A stretch of 64,000 nt of DNA from Lysobacterales bacterium. Its GTDB lineage: Bacteria > Pseudomonadota > Gammaproteobacteria > Xanthomonadales > SZUA-38. Made by a program: the position numbers and the translations under genes. Within the stretch, counting starts at the first letter, position 1. Each line of letters opens with the position of its first letter. Where the stretch lies: positions 1 to 64,000 of the forward strand of contig JANQOZ010000125.1 of the NCBI GenBank assembly GCA_028285525.1, given 5' to 3'. Below the pieces are notes generated by a model, which worked only from the letters and a program-made list of their open reading frames with translations, was not told the origin of the DNA and searched no databases. Shown here one piece after another: positions 54,351 to 62,372 of the stretch.

Positions 54351-55426
54351 CCGACACCAACGCCGCAAGGCCGGCCTCACCGCTGCCCGACTGGCCAACC
54401 GCCAACCCGCCCCCGACCGCCACCGGCACCCTCAAGGCCCAGCCCGAAGATTTTGTCGTCGACGAGTTGCTCGATGTCGAGCTGACGGGCGCGGGGGAGT
54501 TTCTCTGGCTAAGGGTCACCAAACGCGGAGTCAACACGGCGGACGTCGCCCGGGTGCTGGCTAAACAGGCCGGGCTCCCGGTCCGCGCCGTCAGCTATTC
54601 GGGCCTCAAGGATCGCCAGGCGGTTGCCACCCAGTGGTTCAGCCTGCACCTGCCGGGTATGCCCGATCCGGACCTGCCGGACGCGCTGAGTCCTGGGGTC
54701 GAGATTCTTCAGCGCGTGCGCCATCAGAAAAAACTGCGCAGCGGCACGCACCGCGCCAACCGCTTCGAGATTTGCTTGAGGGACTGCCGCCTCGAGCTGG
54801 ACGACATGGATCGACGCTGTGAGGAGGTGAAGCGCCATGGCGTGCCCAACTACTTCGGGGCGCAGCGCTTCGGCCGCAACGGCGACAACCTTCGGCAGGT
54901 GCATAACTGGTACGCGGAGCCCGCGGGCGGCCGACGCGGCGGCAGTCGGCGCCGCCGCGGGCGTCATCTGGAGGGTATTCTTCATTCCACCGCCCGGGCG
55001 TTTTTGTTTAACGAAGTGCTGGCCGAGCGTGTGGCGGACGGCACCTGGCGAAGCGGTCGGGACGGCGATATCTGGATGCTGGCGGGAACGCGGTCGGTGT
55101 TTGGGCCTGAGCCGCTGAGCGACGAGCTGAGCGAACGCTGCCGGCTGGGTGACGTTGCGCCGACCGGTCCGCTGTACGGCAAGGCGGGTGGCGAGCTTTG
55201 GCCGGCGTGGGAGCAGGCACTGCTGGGGCAGCATCCCGTACTCACCAGCGGCCTGGACGCAGCCGGCGCCCGGCCGGCGCGTCGGCGTCTGAGCCTGCGC
55301 CCCGCGGATTTTGCCTGGGAGAGCAGTGGCGATGAGCTGAAGCTGTCGTTTGAGCTGCCGCGGGGCGAGTTTGCCACCGCGGTGCTCCGAGAGCTGATCG
55401 ACGTGGCGGGTCAGCCCGTCAGGTAA
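54347..55426 (+). CDS. truD: tRNA pseudouridine(13) synthase TruD, apparently starting at CTG
   Basis: A TruD enzyme of about 359 residues that modifies U13 of tRNA(Glu). The catalytic Asp lies in VSYSGLKDRQAVATQWFS, and VPNYFGAQRFGRNGDN is the second family motif. The conserved N-terminal box TGTLKAQPEDFVVDELL lies upstream of the first ordinary start codon (TTG 54467). Between the in-frame stop at 54263 and 54467 there is no ATG, GTG or TTG; CTG at 54347 has GAGG six bases before it and overlaps the ftsB stop, so it is the best start. A sequencing error is the alternative. The 3' end overlaps the convergent membrane protein gene by 16 bases. Confidence 0.9.
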   Translation: MTDTNAARPASPLPDWPTANPPPTATGTLKAQPEDFVVDELLDVELTGAGEFLWLRVTKRGVNTADVARVLAKQAGLPVRAVSYSGLKDRQAVATQWFSLHLPGMPDPDLPDALSPGVEILQRVRHQKKLRSGTHRANRFEICLRDCRLELDDMDRRCEEVKRHGVPNYFGAQRFGRNGDNLRQVHNWYAEPAGGRRGGSRRRRGRHLEGILHSTARAFLFNEVLAERVADGTWRSGRDGDIWMLAGTRSVFGPEPLSDELSERCRLGDVAPTGPLYGKAGGELWPAWEQALLGQHPVLTSGLDAAGARPARRRLSLRPADFAWESSGDELKLSFELPRGEFATAVLRELIDVAGQPVR

Positions 55427-56160
55427 ACGAGCCAAGCACGAAGATCGATCGTGCCGGTGGCCGCCAGCAGCGGCACCACGCACGTGGCCAGCGCGATCGT
55501 GAGGGCAAAGCCTGGCCAGCCGAGCCGGCCCGACAGCCCGGCCAGCAGCGCGATCCCGCCACCGCCTCCCAGCAGGAAATTCCCCGGTACGTTGAGCAAC
55601 AGCCCCAGCAGCACGTAGTCCGCCGGGCCGCCGCGGCGCGCGAGCCAGCCGGCGGCCCGCTGCGTCAGCCGGTGGCGTGCGAGGGTCGCATCCCGCTGGT
55701 CGTCGAAGTGAAGCGCCTGTTCCCGCCAGCGGTGCAGGACGGGGAGCTGAAGGCAGTGACTGCGCAGATACACGCCGGCGCCAAACGCCAGGTTCAGGCC
55801 GACCAGCGTTGCCAGGTAGGCCACCAGCGCGCCGAGCTTGCCGAACACCAGCATCATCAGAATTCCCAGCTCGATTCCCGGCATAAATGGCAGCGCCAGC
55901 AGCAGCGCGTAGCTCACGCCGCTCGTGATCAGCAGCGCCGGCGTCTGCCGGGCGTCGGTCAGCAGCTGAACCAGATCCATCTCCAGATCCCAGAGCAGCA
56001 CGGCTGCGGCCGCGGCGAGCAGCAGGACCAGCACCAACGCAGTGATGCTTCGCCGGCGCGCGCGCAGCGCGGCGGCATCCGGGACCGTTTGCCGCGGCGG
56101 AGTGCTGGCGTGAGCCGGGCCGGTGTCCGGCGTGTTTGCTGGCTGAGCGGGTTCGTTCAT
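55411..56160 (-). CDS. Multi-pass membrane protein of unknown function
   Basis: A 249-residue protein with a Pro/Ala-rich cytoplasmic start and about five to six helices. LPFMPGIELGILMMLVFGKLG and LLLNVPGNFLLGGGGGIALLAG are striking conserved-looking segments, loosely reminiscent of the SNARE-associated/VTT (DedA-like) group, but the family is not certain. It lies opposite the truD-surE strand, interrupting the usual truD-surE arrangement together with the Smr gene. Function unknown. Confidence 0.75.
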   Translation of the reverse strand: MNEPAQPANTPDTGPAHASTPPRQTVPDAAALRARRRSITALVLVLLLAAAAAVLLWDLEMDLVQLLTDARQTPALLITSGVSYALLLALPFMPGIELGILMMLVFGKLGALVAYLATLVGLNLAFGAGVYLRSHCLQLPVLHRWREQALHFDDQRDATLARHRLTQRAAGWLARRGGPADYVLLGLLLNVPGNFLLGGGGGIALLAGLSGRLGWPGFALTIALATCVVPLLAATGTIDLRAWLVYLTG

Positions 56161-56251
56161 CTGCTGGCCTGCGTGGAGAGCACTACCCTACAGATGCAAG
56201 GCTAGCTTGGCCCGTGCCAGGGGTTGCCGGCGCCACCAGCGTTGCGGCGGG

Positions 56252-56833
56252 TCAGCCGGCGCTCAGCAGCACGTAAACCGCACCGGTCCCGCCGTCGTTG
56301 GGGCGGGCGGAGGTGAAGGCGAGCACGGCTTTGCGGCGTCGCAGCAGGCTGTTGGTCAAGCCCTTCAGCACCGGCCCACGCGACTTTGAGCGCAGGCCTT
56401 TGCCGTGGATGATCTTGACGCAGGTGATGCCGCGCTGCTGGCAGTAGTCGATGAAGTCCAACACGCTCACCCGCGCGGCTTCGATGTTCATCTGGTGCAG
56501 GTCGAGCTCGGCGCCAACGCTGTACTGGCCGCGGCGCAGCTTCTTCAGCAGCCTGGGTGAGAGCCCGTCGCGGACAAAATTGAGCTCCTCGCCAGACTCG
56601 ACTTCGGCCCAGTCGATCTCCCCGCGCTTCAGCTCGTCCATCACCCGGCGTTCGTCGGCGCGGCTGTGCCGGTTGGACGGTGGGGGCGGCGGTTTGCGCC
56701 GCCGTTCGCGGGTGCTCTTGAGGGGCCTTACGTCGGCCATCTCCTGGCGAAACAGGTCGAGATCGTCCGCCTGCTCCGGGTGCGAATCGTCCTTGGGCGG
56801 CTTGGTCGAATCGCTGGGCGGGGGCGGGCTCAT
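56252..56833 (-). CDS. Smr-domain protein (SmrA/YdaL-like or ribosome-rescue SmrB-like endonuclease)
   Basis: A 193-residue protein: a charged, Pro-rich N-terminal half (DLDLFRQEMADVRPLK) and a Smr domain from about residue 105. The domain motifs are AELDLHQMNIEAAR (LDLHG-type), VKIIHGKGLRSKSRG (HGKG loop) and GTGAVYVLLSAG. Smr domains cut or bind nucleic acid; some gammaproteobacterial members cleave mRNA at collided ribosomes. Which subgroup this is cannot be decided here. It is divergent from surE. Confidence 0.9.
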   Translation of the reverse strand: MSPPPPSDSTKPPKDDSHPEQADDLDLFRQEMADVRPLKSTRERRRKPPPPPSNRHSRADERRVMDELKRGEIDWAEVESGEELNFVRDGLSPRLLKKLRRGQYSVGAELDLHQMNIEAARVSVLDFIDYCQQRGITCVKIIHGKGLRSKSRGPVLKGLTNSLLRRRKAVLAFTSARPNDGGTGAVYVLLSAG

Positions 56834-56914
56834 GACGGGTGGAACGGTGACTCATTCAGGCGGCTGCGGGGCAATTCCAGTATATTACCCGCTTCTTTTT
56901 TGAGAAGCGCACGG

Positions 56915-57736
56915 ATGCATATTCTGATCAGCAATGACGATGGACTCGACGCGCCGGGCATCGAAATGCTTGAGCGCGAAATCAGCCGCGTCGCGCGGGT
57001 CACCGTCGTGGCGCCCGACCGCGATCACAGCGGCGCATCGAACTCGCTGACGCTGAGCCAGCCGATCCGGATCCTGCACCACGCCGACCACCGGTACCGG
57101 GTTGCGGGTACGCCCACCGACTGTGTGCATCTCGCGCTGACCGGACTGCTGGACCCGGAACCGGACATGGTGGTTTCGGGGATCAACGCCGGCGCCAACC
57201 TGGGTGACGACGTCATCTACTCCGGCACCGTCGCCGCGGCCATGGAGGGACGCTACTGTGGCCTTCCGGCCGTGGCCGTGTCGCTCGCCTTTGAGGAACG
57301 GCCGCACCACTATGAGACGGCCGGCCTGGCCGCCGTGCAGATTGTCCAGCGTTTGGTGAGCGATCCGCTGCCGGCGGACACGATCCTCAACGTCAACGTG
57401 CCGGACATTCCCTGGGATCAGGTTGCCGGCTTTGAGGTGACCCGCCTCGGCCATCGACATCGCGCAGAGCCGTTCGTCAAGCAGCAGGACCCGCGCGGGC
57501 GACCGGTCTACTGGATCGGCGCCGCCGGGCCGGCGCTGGACGCAGGTCCCGGTACCGACTTCCACGCGATCAGCCGCGGCTGCGTGTCGGTCACCCCGAT
57601 CCACGTGGATCTCACGCGCTACACGGCGCTCGAAACCGTGGGCAGCTGGGTCAGCGGGCTCGATCAGGCGCTGACCCGACCCGCCGAGGCTGCCGGCGCA
57701 GAGCCCGCGGCCGCCACCGACTCGCCGCACCGTTGA
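56915..57736 (+). CDS. surE: 5'/3'-nucleotidase SurE
   Basis: A 273-residue survival-protein phosphatase. The metal site is in ILISNDDGLDAPGI, followed by VVAPDRDHSGASNSLTL and VSGINAGANLGDDVIYSGTV, all SurE hallmarks. ATG 56915 starts the conserved MHILISNDDG; the frame upstream is a shadow. The C-terminal about 20 residues are Ala/Pro-rich and beyond the family norm. It is followed by pcm, yqaA, nlpD and rpoS in the classic stationary-phase order. Confidence 0.97.
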   Translation: MHILISNDDGLDAPGIEMLEREISRVARVTVVAPDRDHSGASNSLTLSQPIRILHHADHRYRVAGTPTDCVHLALTGLLDPEPDMVVSGINAGANLGDDVIYSGTVAAAMEGRYCGLPAVAVSLAFEERPHHYETAGLAAVQIVQRLVSDPLPADTILNVNVPDIPWDQVAGFEVTRLGHRHRAEPFVKQQDPRGRPVYWIGAAGPALDAGPGTDFHAISRGCVSVTPIHVDLTRYTALETVGSWVSGLDQALTRPAEAAGAEPAAATDSPHR

Positions 57737-57771
57737 ACAGCCCGGGTACCCAGTCCGTCGCCGGAATCGGC

Positions 57772-58407
57772 ATGACGTCGGCGCGCACGCGCCAGCGGCT
57801 GATCGAGCGACTGCGCCAGGGCGGGGTCAGCGACCAGCGCGTGCTGGACGCCGTGGCGGCCGTACCTCGCCATCAGTTTGTCGACGAGGCCATGGCCAGC
57901 CGGGCTTACGAGGACACGGCGCTGCCGATCGGGCGCGGCCAAACCATTTCCCAGCCGCTGGTGGTGGCGACCATGACGCAGGCGCTGCTGGCCGACGGTC
58001 CGCTGGAGACCGTGCTGGAGATCGGCACTGGCTCGGGCTACCAGGCGGCCGTGCTGGCGCAGCTCGTGCCGCAGGTCTTCACCGTCGAGCGGATCGACGA
58101 GCTGTCGCGCCAGGCCCGGCGGCGTTTTCGAAATCTGAAGATCCGCAACATCCGGGCCAAGCAGGCGGACGGCGGCGAGGGCTGGGCCCAGAATGCGCCG
58201 TATGACGGCGTGATGGTGACGGCCGCCGCGGATCACGTGCCGCAGGCGCTGTTCGATCAGGTGGCGCCCGGCGGCGTGCTGGTAGCGCCGGTGGGGCCGG
58301 TGGGCGGCGTTCAGCGACTGCTCAAATTTTCCCGCCGGGCCGCGGGTTTTCGTCAGCGGGATCTCGGGGCGGTGGTGTTTGTACCCTTGCTTAGCGGACT
58401 CGACTGA
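57772..58407 (+). CDS. pcm: Protein-L-isoaspartate O-methyltransferase
   Basis: About 211 residues. It repairs isoaspartyl residues using SAM. VPRHQFVDEAMASRAYEDTA, IGRGQTISQPLVVATMTQAL and the SAM-binding VLEIGTGSGYQAAVLAQL match the family. ATG 57772 (MTSARTRQRLIERL) is the usual start; a TTG at 57733 in the surE stop is an alternative that would add 13 residues. The C-terminus overlaps nothing; the next start follows after two bases. Confidence 0.96.
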   Translation: MTSARTRQRLIERLRQGGVSDQRVLDAVAAVPRHQFVDEAMASRAYEDTALPIGRGQTISQPLVVATMTQALLADGPLETVLEIGTGSGYQAAVLAQLVPQVFTVERIDELSRQARRRFRNLKIRNIRAKQADGGEGWAQNAPYDGVMVTAAADHVPQALFDQVAPGGVLVAPVGPVGGVQRLLKFSRRAAGFRQRDLGAVVFVPLLSGLD

Positions 58408-58409
58408 CT

Positions 58410-58988
58410 ATGGGTTTGTTTGCGCCGCTTTACGACACGACGTTGCGCTGGTCGCAGCACCGCCTGGCGCCCCGCTATCTGGCGGGCCTGAGCTTTGCAG
58501 AGTCCACCTTTTTCCCGGTGCCGCCAGACGTGATGCTGATCCCCATGGTGCTCGGCAAGCCTGCGCGTTGGCTACAGCTCGCGGGCCTGTGCACGGTCAT
58601 GTCGGTCCTCGGCGGCCTGTTCGGCTACCTGATCGGGGTCTTTGCTTTCGAGCTGATCGAGCCGCTGCTGCATCGCTTCGGCTACTGGGAGACCTTCGAG
58701 AAAGCGCAGGCCGGCTTTAAGGAGTACGGTTTCTGGGTGGTGCTGCTGGCGGGCTTTTCGCCCATACCGTACAAGATCTTTACCATCGCCAGCGGCACGG
58801 TGGGCATGGCGCTGCTGCCCTTTGCGATCGGCTCGCTGATCGGCCGCGGCGGCCGGTTTTTCCTGGTGGCCGGGCTGATCCGGCTGGGCGGCGTCAAGGC
58901 GGCGGACAAGATCCGGCAGTATGTTGAGGTCTTGGGCTGGCTGCTGGTGGTGCTGGTCGTGGCGGCGGTACTGTGGCTGCGTCACTGA
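58410..58988 (+). CDS. yqaA: YqaA family membrane protein (DedA-like, VTT domain)
   Basis: A 192-residue inner membrane protein. LSFAESTFFPVPPDVMLIPM and the central AGFSPIPYKIFTIASGTVGM, with GSLIGRGGRFFLVAG, carry the conserved Glu, Pro and Arg residues of the SNARE-associated DedA/YqaA group, possibly lipid or proton-linked transporters. It sits between pcm and nlpD, a placement known from xanthomonads and related bacteria, and overlaps nlpD by 16 bases. Confidence 0.93.
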   Translation: MGLFAPLYDTTLRWSQHRLAPRYLAGLSFAESTFFPVPPDVMLIPMVLGKPARWLQLAGLCTVMSVLGGLFGYLIGVFAFELIEPLLHRFGYWETFEKAQAGFKEYGFWVVLLAGFSPIPYKIFTIASGTVGMALLPFAIGSLIGRGGRFFLVAGLIRLGGVKAADKIRQYVEVLGWLLVVLVVAAVLWLRH

Positions 58989-59878
58989 AGCGCGGGCGGC
59001 CAGGGTGGCTGACCCTCTTCGCGGTCTCACTTCTGGTATCGCTCCTGGCGGCCTGCAGCTACCGGGCTGCGCCGCCGGAGAAACGCCGCCCTGCACCCCG
59101 CTACGAGCCGGCAGCGCCGGGCTCGACCCGGATTCAGCGCCCGTCGTATTACACGGTGAAGCGCGGAGATACCCTGTACGCCATCGCCTGGCGCTATGGC
59201 CTGGACTACCGGGATCTCGCGCGGTGGAACCGCGTTCAGGCGCCGTTTGTGATCCATCCGCAGCAGCCGCTGCGTCTTTATCCGCCGCGAGTTGTTGCGA
59301 CGAGGGCCCAGACCTCGGCCCAGACATCATCTACTACGGCCGTTGCGCCGCCCCAGCGAAGGCCGCAGGCGTCTGCTTCCACTCAGCCGACCGCTCCGGC
59401 GCGGACAACTTCGAGCAGCACCCCGGCGGCCCGGCCGCCGGCCGAACCTCAGGCCGAACCGAGGGCCACGGCAGCGTCCAGGCCCAAGCCGGCTGCCGCC
59501 AGCGGGCCCGTTTCCTGGCGCTGGCCGCTGGAGGGCAAGGTGCTGGCCGAGTTTTCCAACGCGGCGCCCAACCTGCAGGGCCTCGACATTGCGGCGGCTC
59601 CCGGCACCGTGGTCCGCGCGGCGGCGGCCGGCGAGGTGGTTTACAGCGGCAACGGACTCGTGGGGTACGGGGAGCTGATTATTATCAAGCACAGCGATCG
59701 CTACCTCAGCGCTTACGCACACAACCGCCAGCGTTTCGTGAAGGAGGGGCAGGGGGTTGGTGCCGGAGAAAAAATCGCTGAAGTCGGCGGAAACGGCAGC
59801 CAAAGATCGCGACTTCACTTCCAAATTCGAGAAAACGGAAAGCCGGTCGACCCCCGGAAACACCTCCCGCGCCGGTAA
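58973..59878 (+). CDS. nlpD: NlpD-like lipoprotein, LysM plus degenerate M23 (LytM) domain
   Basis: A 301-residue lipoprotein that activates amidases during division. Signal peptide with lipobox LAAC (Cys near residue 28); LysM domain about 55-100 (YYTVKRGDTLYAIAWRYGLD); a long Pro/Ala/Thr/Ser linker; LytM domain from about 180. The LytM first zinc ligand is lost (LQGLDIAA instead of H-x-G-x-D), as in E. coli NlpD, while YLSAYAHN and RLHFQIRENGK are kept. So it is a regulator rather than a peptidase. Start GTG 58973. The rpoS promoter in related bacteria lies inside nlpD. Confidence 0.95.
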   Translation: MAASLKRGRPGWLTLFAVSLLVSLLAACSYRAAPPEKRRPAPRYEPAAPGSTRIQRPSYYTVKRGDTLYAIAWRYGLDYRDLARWNRVQAPFVIHPQQPLRLYPPRVVATRAQTSAQTSSTTAVAPPQRRPQASASTQPTAPARTTSSSTPAARPPAEPQAEPRATAASRPKPAAASGPVSWRWPLEGKVLAEFSNAAPNLQGLDIAAAPGTVVRAAAAGEVVYSGNGLVGYGELIIIKHSDRYLSAYAHNRQRFVKEGQGVGAGEKIAEVGGNGSQRSRLHFQIRENGKPVDPRKHLPRR

Positions 59879-59984
59879 ACATCAAGACCGGTGCACGGTT
59901 TTTTAACAAAGATTTGAGGTGTTTCGGCTAGCATGGCGTTTCAAGGATGGAACGACGCCTGGGATCAGGCAGGGATAAGGGAAT

Positions 59985-60884
59985 ATGCATGCACTGAAAG
60001 CGCAGGAGCGCTCGTCAGCGCCGGACGCTATGGTATCCGGTGTTGGTGCAGCCAGCGCAGACTCAACCACTGTTTACCTCTCCGCCATCGGCGCAGCACC
60101 GCTGCTGACCGCTGAGGAGGAAGTTCATTTCACCAGAGCCTGGCGCGAGGGCGACCCCGCTGGACGCCAGCGGATGATCGAATCCAACCTGCGTCTGGTG
60201 GTCAACATCGCGCGCCGCTACGCCAATCGCGGCCTTCCGCTGCTCGACCTTATAGAAGAGGGCAACCTCGGCTTGATTCGAGCCGTCGAGAAGTTTGATC
60301 CCGAGCGGGGATTCCGGTTCTCCACCTACGCCACCTGGTGGATTCGCCAGGCGGTGGAGCGAGCCATCATGAACCAGGCCCGGACCGTTCGGCTGCCGAT
60401 TCACGTGGTTCGGGACGTGTCGGCCTACCTTCGGGCAGCTCGGGAACTGGCGCAGCGGCTCGATCGCGCACCCACCCGGGAGGAGATTGCGGCGCAGCTC
60501 GACGTGACGCTCGAAGAGGTGGACCGGCTGGCCTGCCTAAATGAACGGTCCACCTCGATCGATGGCCCCATGGGGGCAGACGGCGATCGCCAGCTGCTCG
60601 ACGCGCTGGCCGACGACAACAATCCCGATCCCTGCGAAATTGTGGCGGATGATCGTCTGGGCGGGCAGGTCGACGAGTGGCTCGGGCGCCTGCCGGATCG
60701 GGAGCGCGAAGTGCTCGAACGACGCTTCGGTCTGCACGGCTACACCAGCCAGACTCTGTCGGACGTCGGCCGGGAGATGGGGGTGACCCGGGAACGAGTG
60801 CGGCAGATCCAGATTCAGGCGCTGCGACGCCTGCGCCAGATCTCCAGCGCTTGTGGGGTCGAGGAAACCCCTCTGTTCGATTAG
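59985..60884 (+). CDS. rpoS: RNA polymerase sigma factor RpoS
   Basis: A 299-residue stationary-phase sigma-70 family factor. Region 1.2 is YLSAIGAAPLLTAEEEVHF; region 2 contains NLRLVVNIARRYANRGLPLL, DLIEEGNLGLIRAVEKFDPE and GFRFSTYATWWIRQAVERAI; region 4 ends in VGREMGVTRERVRQIQIQAL. It is shorter than E. coli RpoS (330) mostly at the N-terminus, where little conserved sequence is lost. It follows nlpD after 106 bases that hold a weak hairpin with a T run at about 59884-59904. Confidence 0.96.
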   Translation: MHALKAQERSSAPDAMVSGVGAASADSTTVYLSAIGAAPLLTAEEEVHFTRAWREGDPAGRQRMIESNLRLVVNIARRYANRGLPLLDLIEEGNLGLIRAVEKFDPERGFRFSTYATWWIRQAVERAIMNQARTVRLPIHVVRDVSAYLRAARELAQRLDRAPTREEIAAQLDVTLEEVDRLACLNERSTSIDGPMGADGDRQLLDALADDNNPDPCEIVADDRLGGQVDEWLGRLPDREREVLERRFGLHGYTSQTLSDVGREMGVTRERVRQIQIQALRRLRQISSACGVEETPLFD

Positions 60885-60896
60885 GGCCTGTGGTCG

Positions 60897-60918
60897 CCGG
60901 CGACGATCACGTCGCCGG
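60897..60918. terminator. Perfect hairpin between convergent rpoS and the Mth938-like gene
   Basis: CCGGCGAC and GTCGCCGG form an 8-base stem with a 6-base loop. The stop codon of the minus-strand gene (60907-60909) lies in the loop, and the rpoS stop is 13 bases before the stem. Confidence 0.5.
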
Positions 60919-61281
60919 AAAGATCAGCGCGAGCAGCACCGCGCGGCCCTCGTCCAGCAGGATGTTGAACGTGCGGCAGGCGGCGGCGTTGTGCATTGAC
61001 TCCAGCCCGACGTGCGCGGCCATGATCGAGGCCGCGAAGGTCGCCGGTGGAAAGGTCAGCGTGGCGCCCGTGCCGACAATCACCAGCTCGGGCTGCCAGT
61101 CCAGCATCAGGCGGGCCTGATCCCGGTCGAGCTGAGCCGGGTCGGTGACCGACCAATCGTCATTGAGCTGCTGGCCAGAGACCAGCAGGCTCTTCGTGTA
61201 GTGCTGCTGCCCGATTGTCACCCCATCGTCGCTCTGGCTGCGGATGGCGTTGGCGGGTGCGTTGTGAAGCGTCAGATCCAT
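60907..61281 (-). CDS. Mth938-like domain protein (DUF498)
   Basis: A 124-residue protein of the Mth938/NDUFAF3-like fold. GQQHYTKSLLVSGQQL near the start, WQPELVIVGTGATLTFPP and GLESMHNAAACRTFNILLDEGRAV are typical. The family is widespread and mostly uncharacterised; eukaryotic homologues assist respiratory complex I assembly. ATG 61281 (MDLTLHN) shares one base with the yhbY stop (TGATG); the frame extends upstream only as a yhbY shadow. Confidence 0.92.
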   Translation of the reverse strand: MDLTLHNAPANAIRSQSDDGVTIGQQHYTKSLLVSGQQLNDDWSVTDPAQLDRDQARLMLDWQPELVIVGTGATLTFPPATFAASIMAAHVGLESMHNAAACRTFNILLDEGRAVLLALIFPAT

Positions 61282-61577
61282 CAGCGCGGCAGGGCCAGCT
61301 GGGGTTTTTCCGGGTGCGGCCGGTAGAGGCAGCAAACCTGGCCGATCTGCTGGACCACCGCGGCCCCGGTCGAGTCGCGCACGCTGTCGATCCAGCCGTT
61401 GCGCTGCTCGCGGTCGCCGCGCAGCTTCAGCTTGACCAGCTCATGAGTGTTCAGGGCCAACTCCAGCTCGGCCATCACGCCCTCCGTCAAACCGTTGTTG
61501 CCGACCGTGACAACCGGCTTGAGGCCGTGCGCCAGGCCGCGCAGAAAGCGGGTCTGGCTGCGGGTCAAATTGTTCAC
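61281..61577 (-). CDS. yhbY: YhbY-family (CRM domain) RNA-binding protein
   Basis: A 98-residue CRM-domain protein associated with the 50S ribosome precursor. LTRSQTRFLRGLAHGLKPVV, VGNNGLTEGVMAELELALN and HELVKLKLRG are conserved; the GxxG loop is GNNG. GTG 61577 gives the normal N-terminus (NNLTRSQ); ATG 61649 would overlap divergent rlmE and is rejected. Pairing with divergent rlmE and ftsH is standard in gammaproteobacteria. Confidence 0.95.
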   Translation of the reverse strand: MNNLTRSQTRFLRGLAHGLKPVVTVGNNGLTEGVMAELELALNTHELVKLKLRGDREQRNGWIDSVRDSTGAAVVQQIGQVCCLYRPHPEKPQLALPR

Positions 61578-61635
61578 AATGTTCTCATCTGGTGTGGGAT
61601 AGTGTTCACCCCAGTATCGCTTAAGTCGGTAACCG

Positions 61636-62253
61636 TTGGCGAGATCCAAAAGCAGTAAGAAGTGGCTGGCCGAGCATTTCGACGACCCCTACGTTCAGCG
61701 TGCTCAGCGCGAGGGCCTGCGATCGCGGGCCGCCTTCAAACTTCAGGAATTGCAGGAGCGCTACCAGCTCGTTAAGCCGGGCATGACGGTGGTCGACCTT
61801 GGCGCTGCCCCTGGCGGATGGCTGCAGCTGGTGATTCGCTGGCTAAGGGGAGACGGCGTCGCGGTGGGGCTGGACGTGCTGCCGATCGAACCGATGGAAG
61901 GGGCGCTGCTGATTCAGGGCGACTTTACCGAGGACGAGCCGCTGGCGGCCCTGACGGACGCGCTGGACGGCCAGCCGGTGGATCTTGTGTTATCCGACAT
62001 GGCGCCCAATATCTCGGGTATGCGTGCGGTCGACCAGCCACGCGCCATGTATCTGGTTGAGCTGGCGCAGGACTTCGCCCGCCAGCACCTTCGCAAGGGC
62101 GGCACGCTGCTCATGAAGGTGTTTCAGGGCGAAGGTTTTGATGAATTGGTGAGACAGCTGCGGGTGGATTTTTCCACCGTCAGCGTGGTCAAACCCAAGG
62201 CCTCCCGACCGCGCAGTCGCGAGGTGTACGTTCTGGCACGTGGCGCCCGCTAG
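61636..62253 (+). CDS. rlmE: 23S rRNA 2'-O-methyltransferase RlmE (FtsJ)
   Basis: A 205-residue SAM-dependent enzyme that methylates U2552 of 23S rRNA. SKKWLAEHFDDPYVQRAQRE, GLRSRAAFKLQELQERY (catalytic Lys), VVDLGAAPGGWLQL (SAM site), LVLSDMAPNISGM (catalytic Asp) and GGTLLMKVFQGEGFDEL (catalytic Lys) match the family. The first codon is TTG 61636, which gives the expected MARSKSS start; no better start exists. ftsH follows. Confidence 0.96.
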   Translation: MARSKSSKKWLAEHFDDPYVQRAQREGLRSRAAFKLQELQERYQLVKPGMTVVDLGAAPGGWLQLVIRWLRGDGVAVGLDVLPIEPMEGALLIQGDFTEDEPLAALTDALDGQPVDLVLSDMAPNISGMRAVDQPRAMYLVELAQDFARQHLRKGGTLLMKVFQGEGFDELVRQLRVDFSTVSVVKPKASRPRSREVYVLARGAR

Positions 62254-62284
62254 GAGGCGGTGCTATCGTGCCAGTCAAGAGAAG

Positions 62285-62350
62285 CTGACACTTGCCGATT
62301 TCGTAAGGCAAGGGTGGACGCAAAGCCAGCCGGCGGCGTGTCCTTTCAAG
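62285..62350 (+). promoter_or_regulatory. Structured ftsH leader with a c-di-GMP-I (GEMM)-like half motif
   Basis: The 119-base gap before ftsH holds CTTGCC (62291-62296) pairing with GGCAAG (62307-62312), then GGTGGACGCAAAGCC at about 62313-62327. GGACGCAAAGCC is identical to the 3' conserved block of GEMM-I riboswitches, but the 5' block and GNRA hairpin are not in their normal places. It could be a degenerate element or chance. Confidence 0.2.
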
Positions 62351-62372
62351 AGGTAGAGCATTGAGAAACGAT

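Noticed and set aside
54262..54564. 100-codon frame between ftsB and truD
   Set aside because: It is a shadow in a third frame overlapping the real ftsB end and truD start and has no family features.
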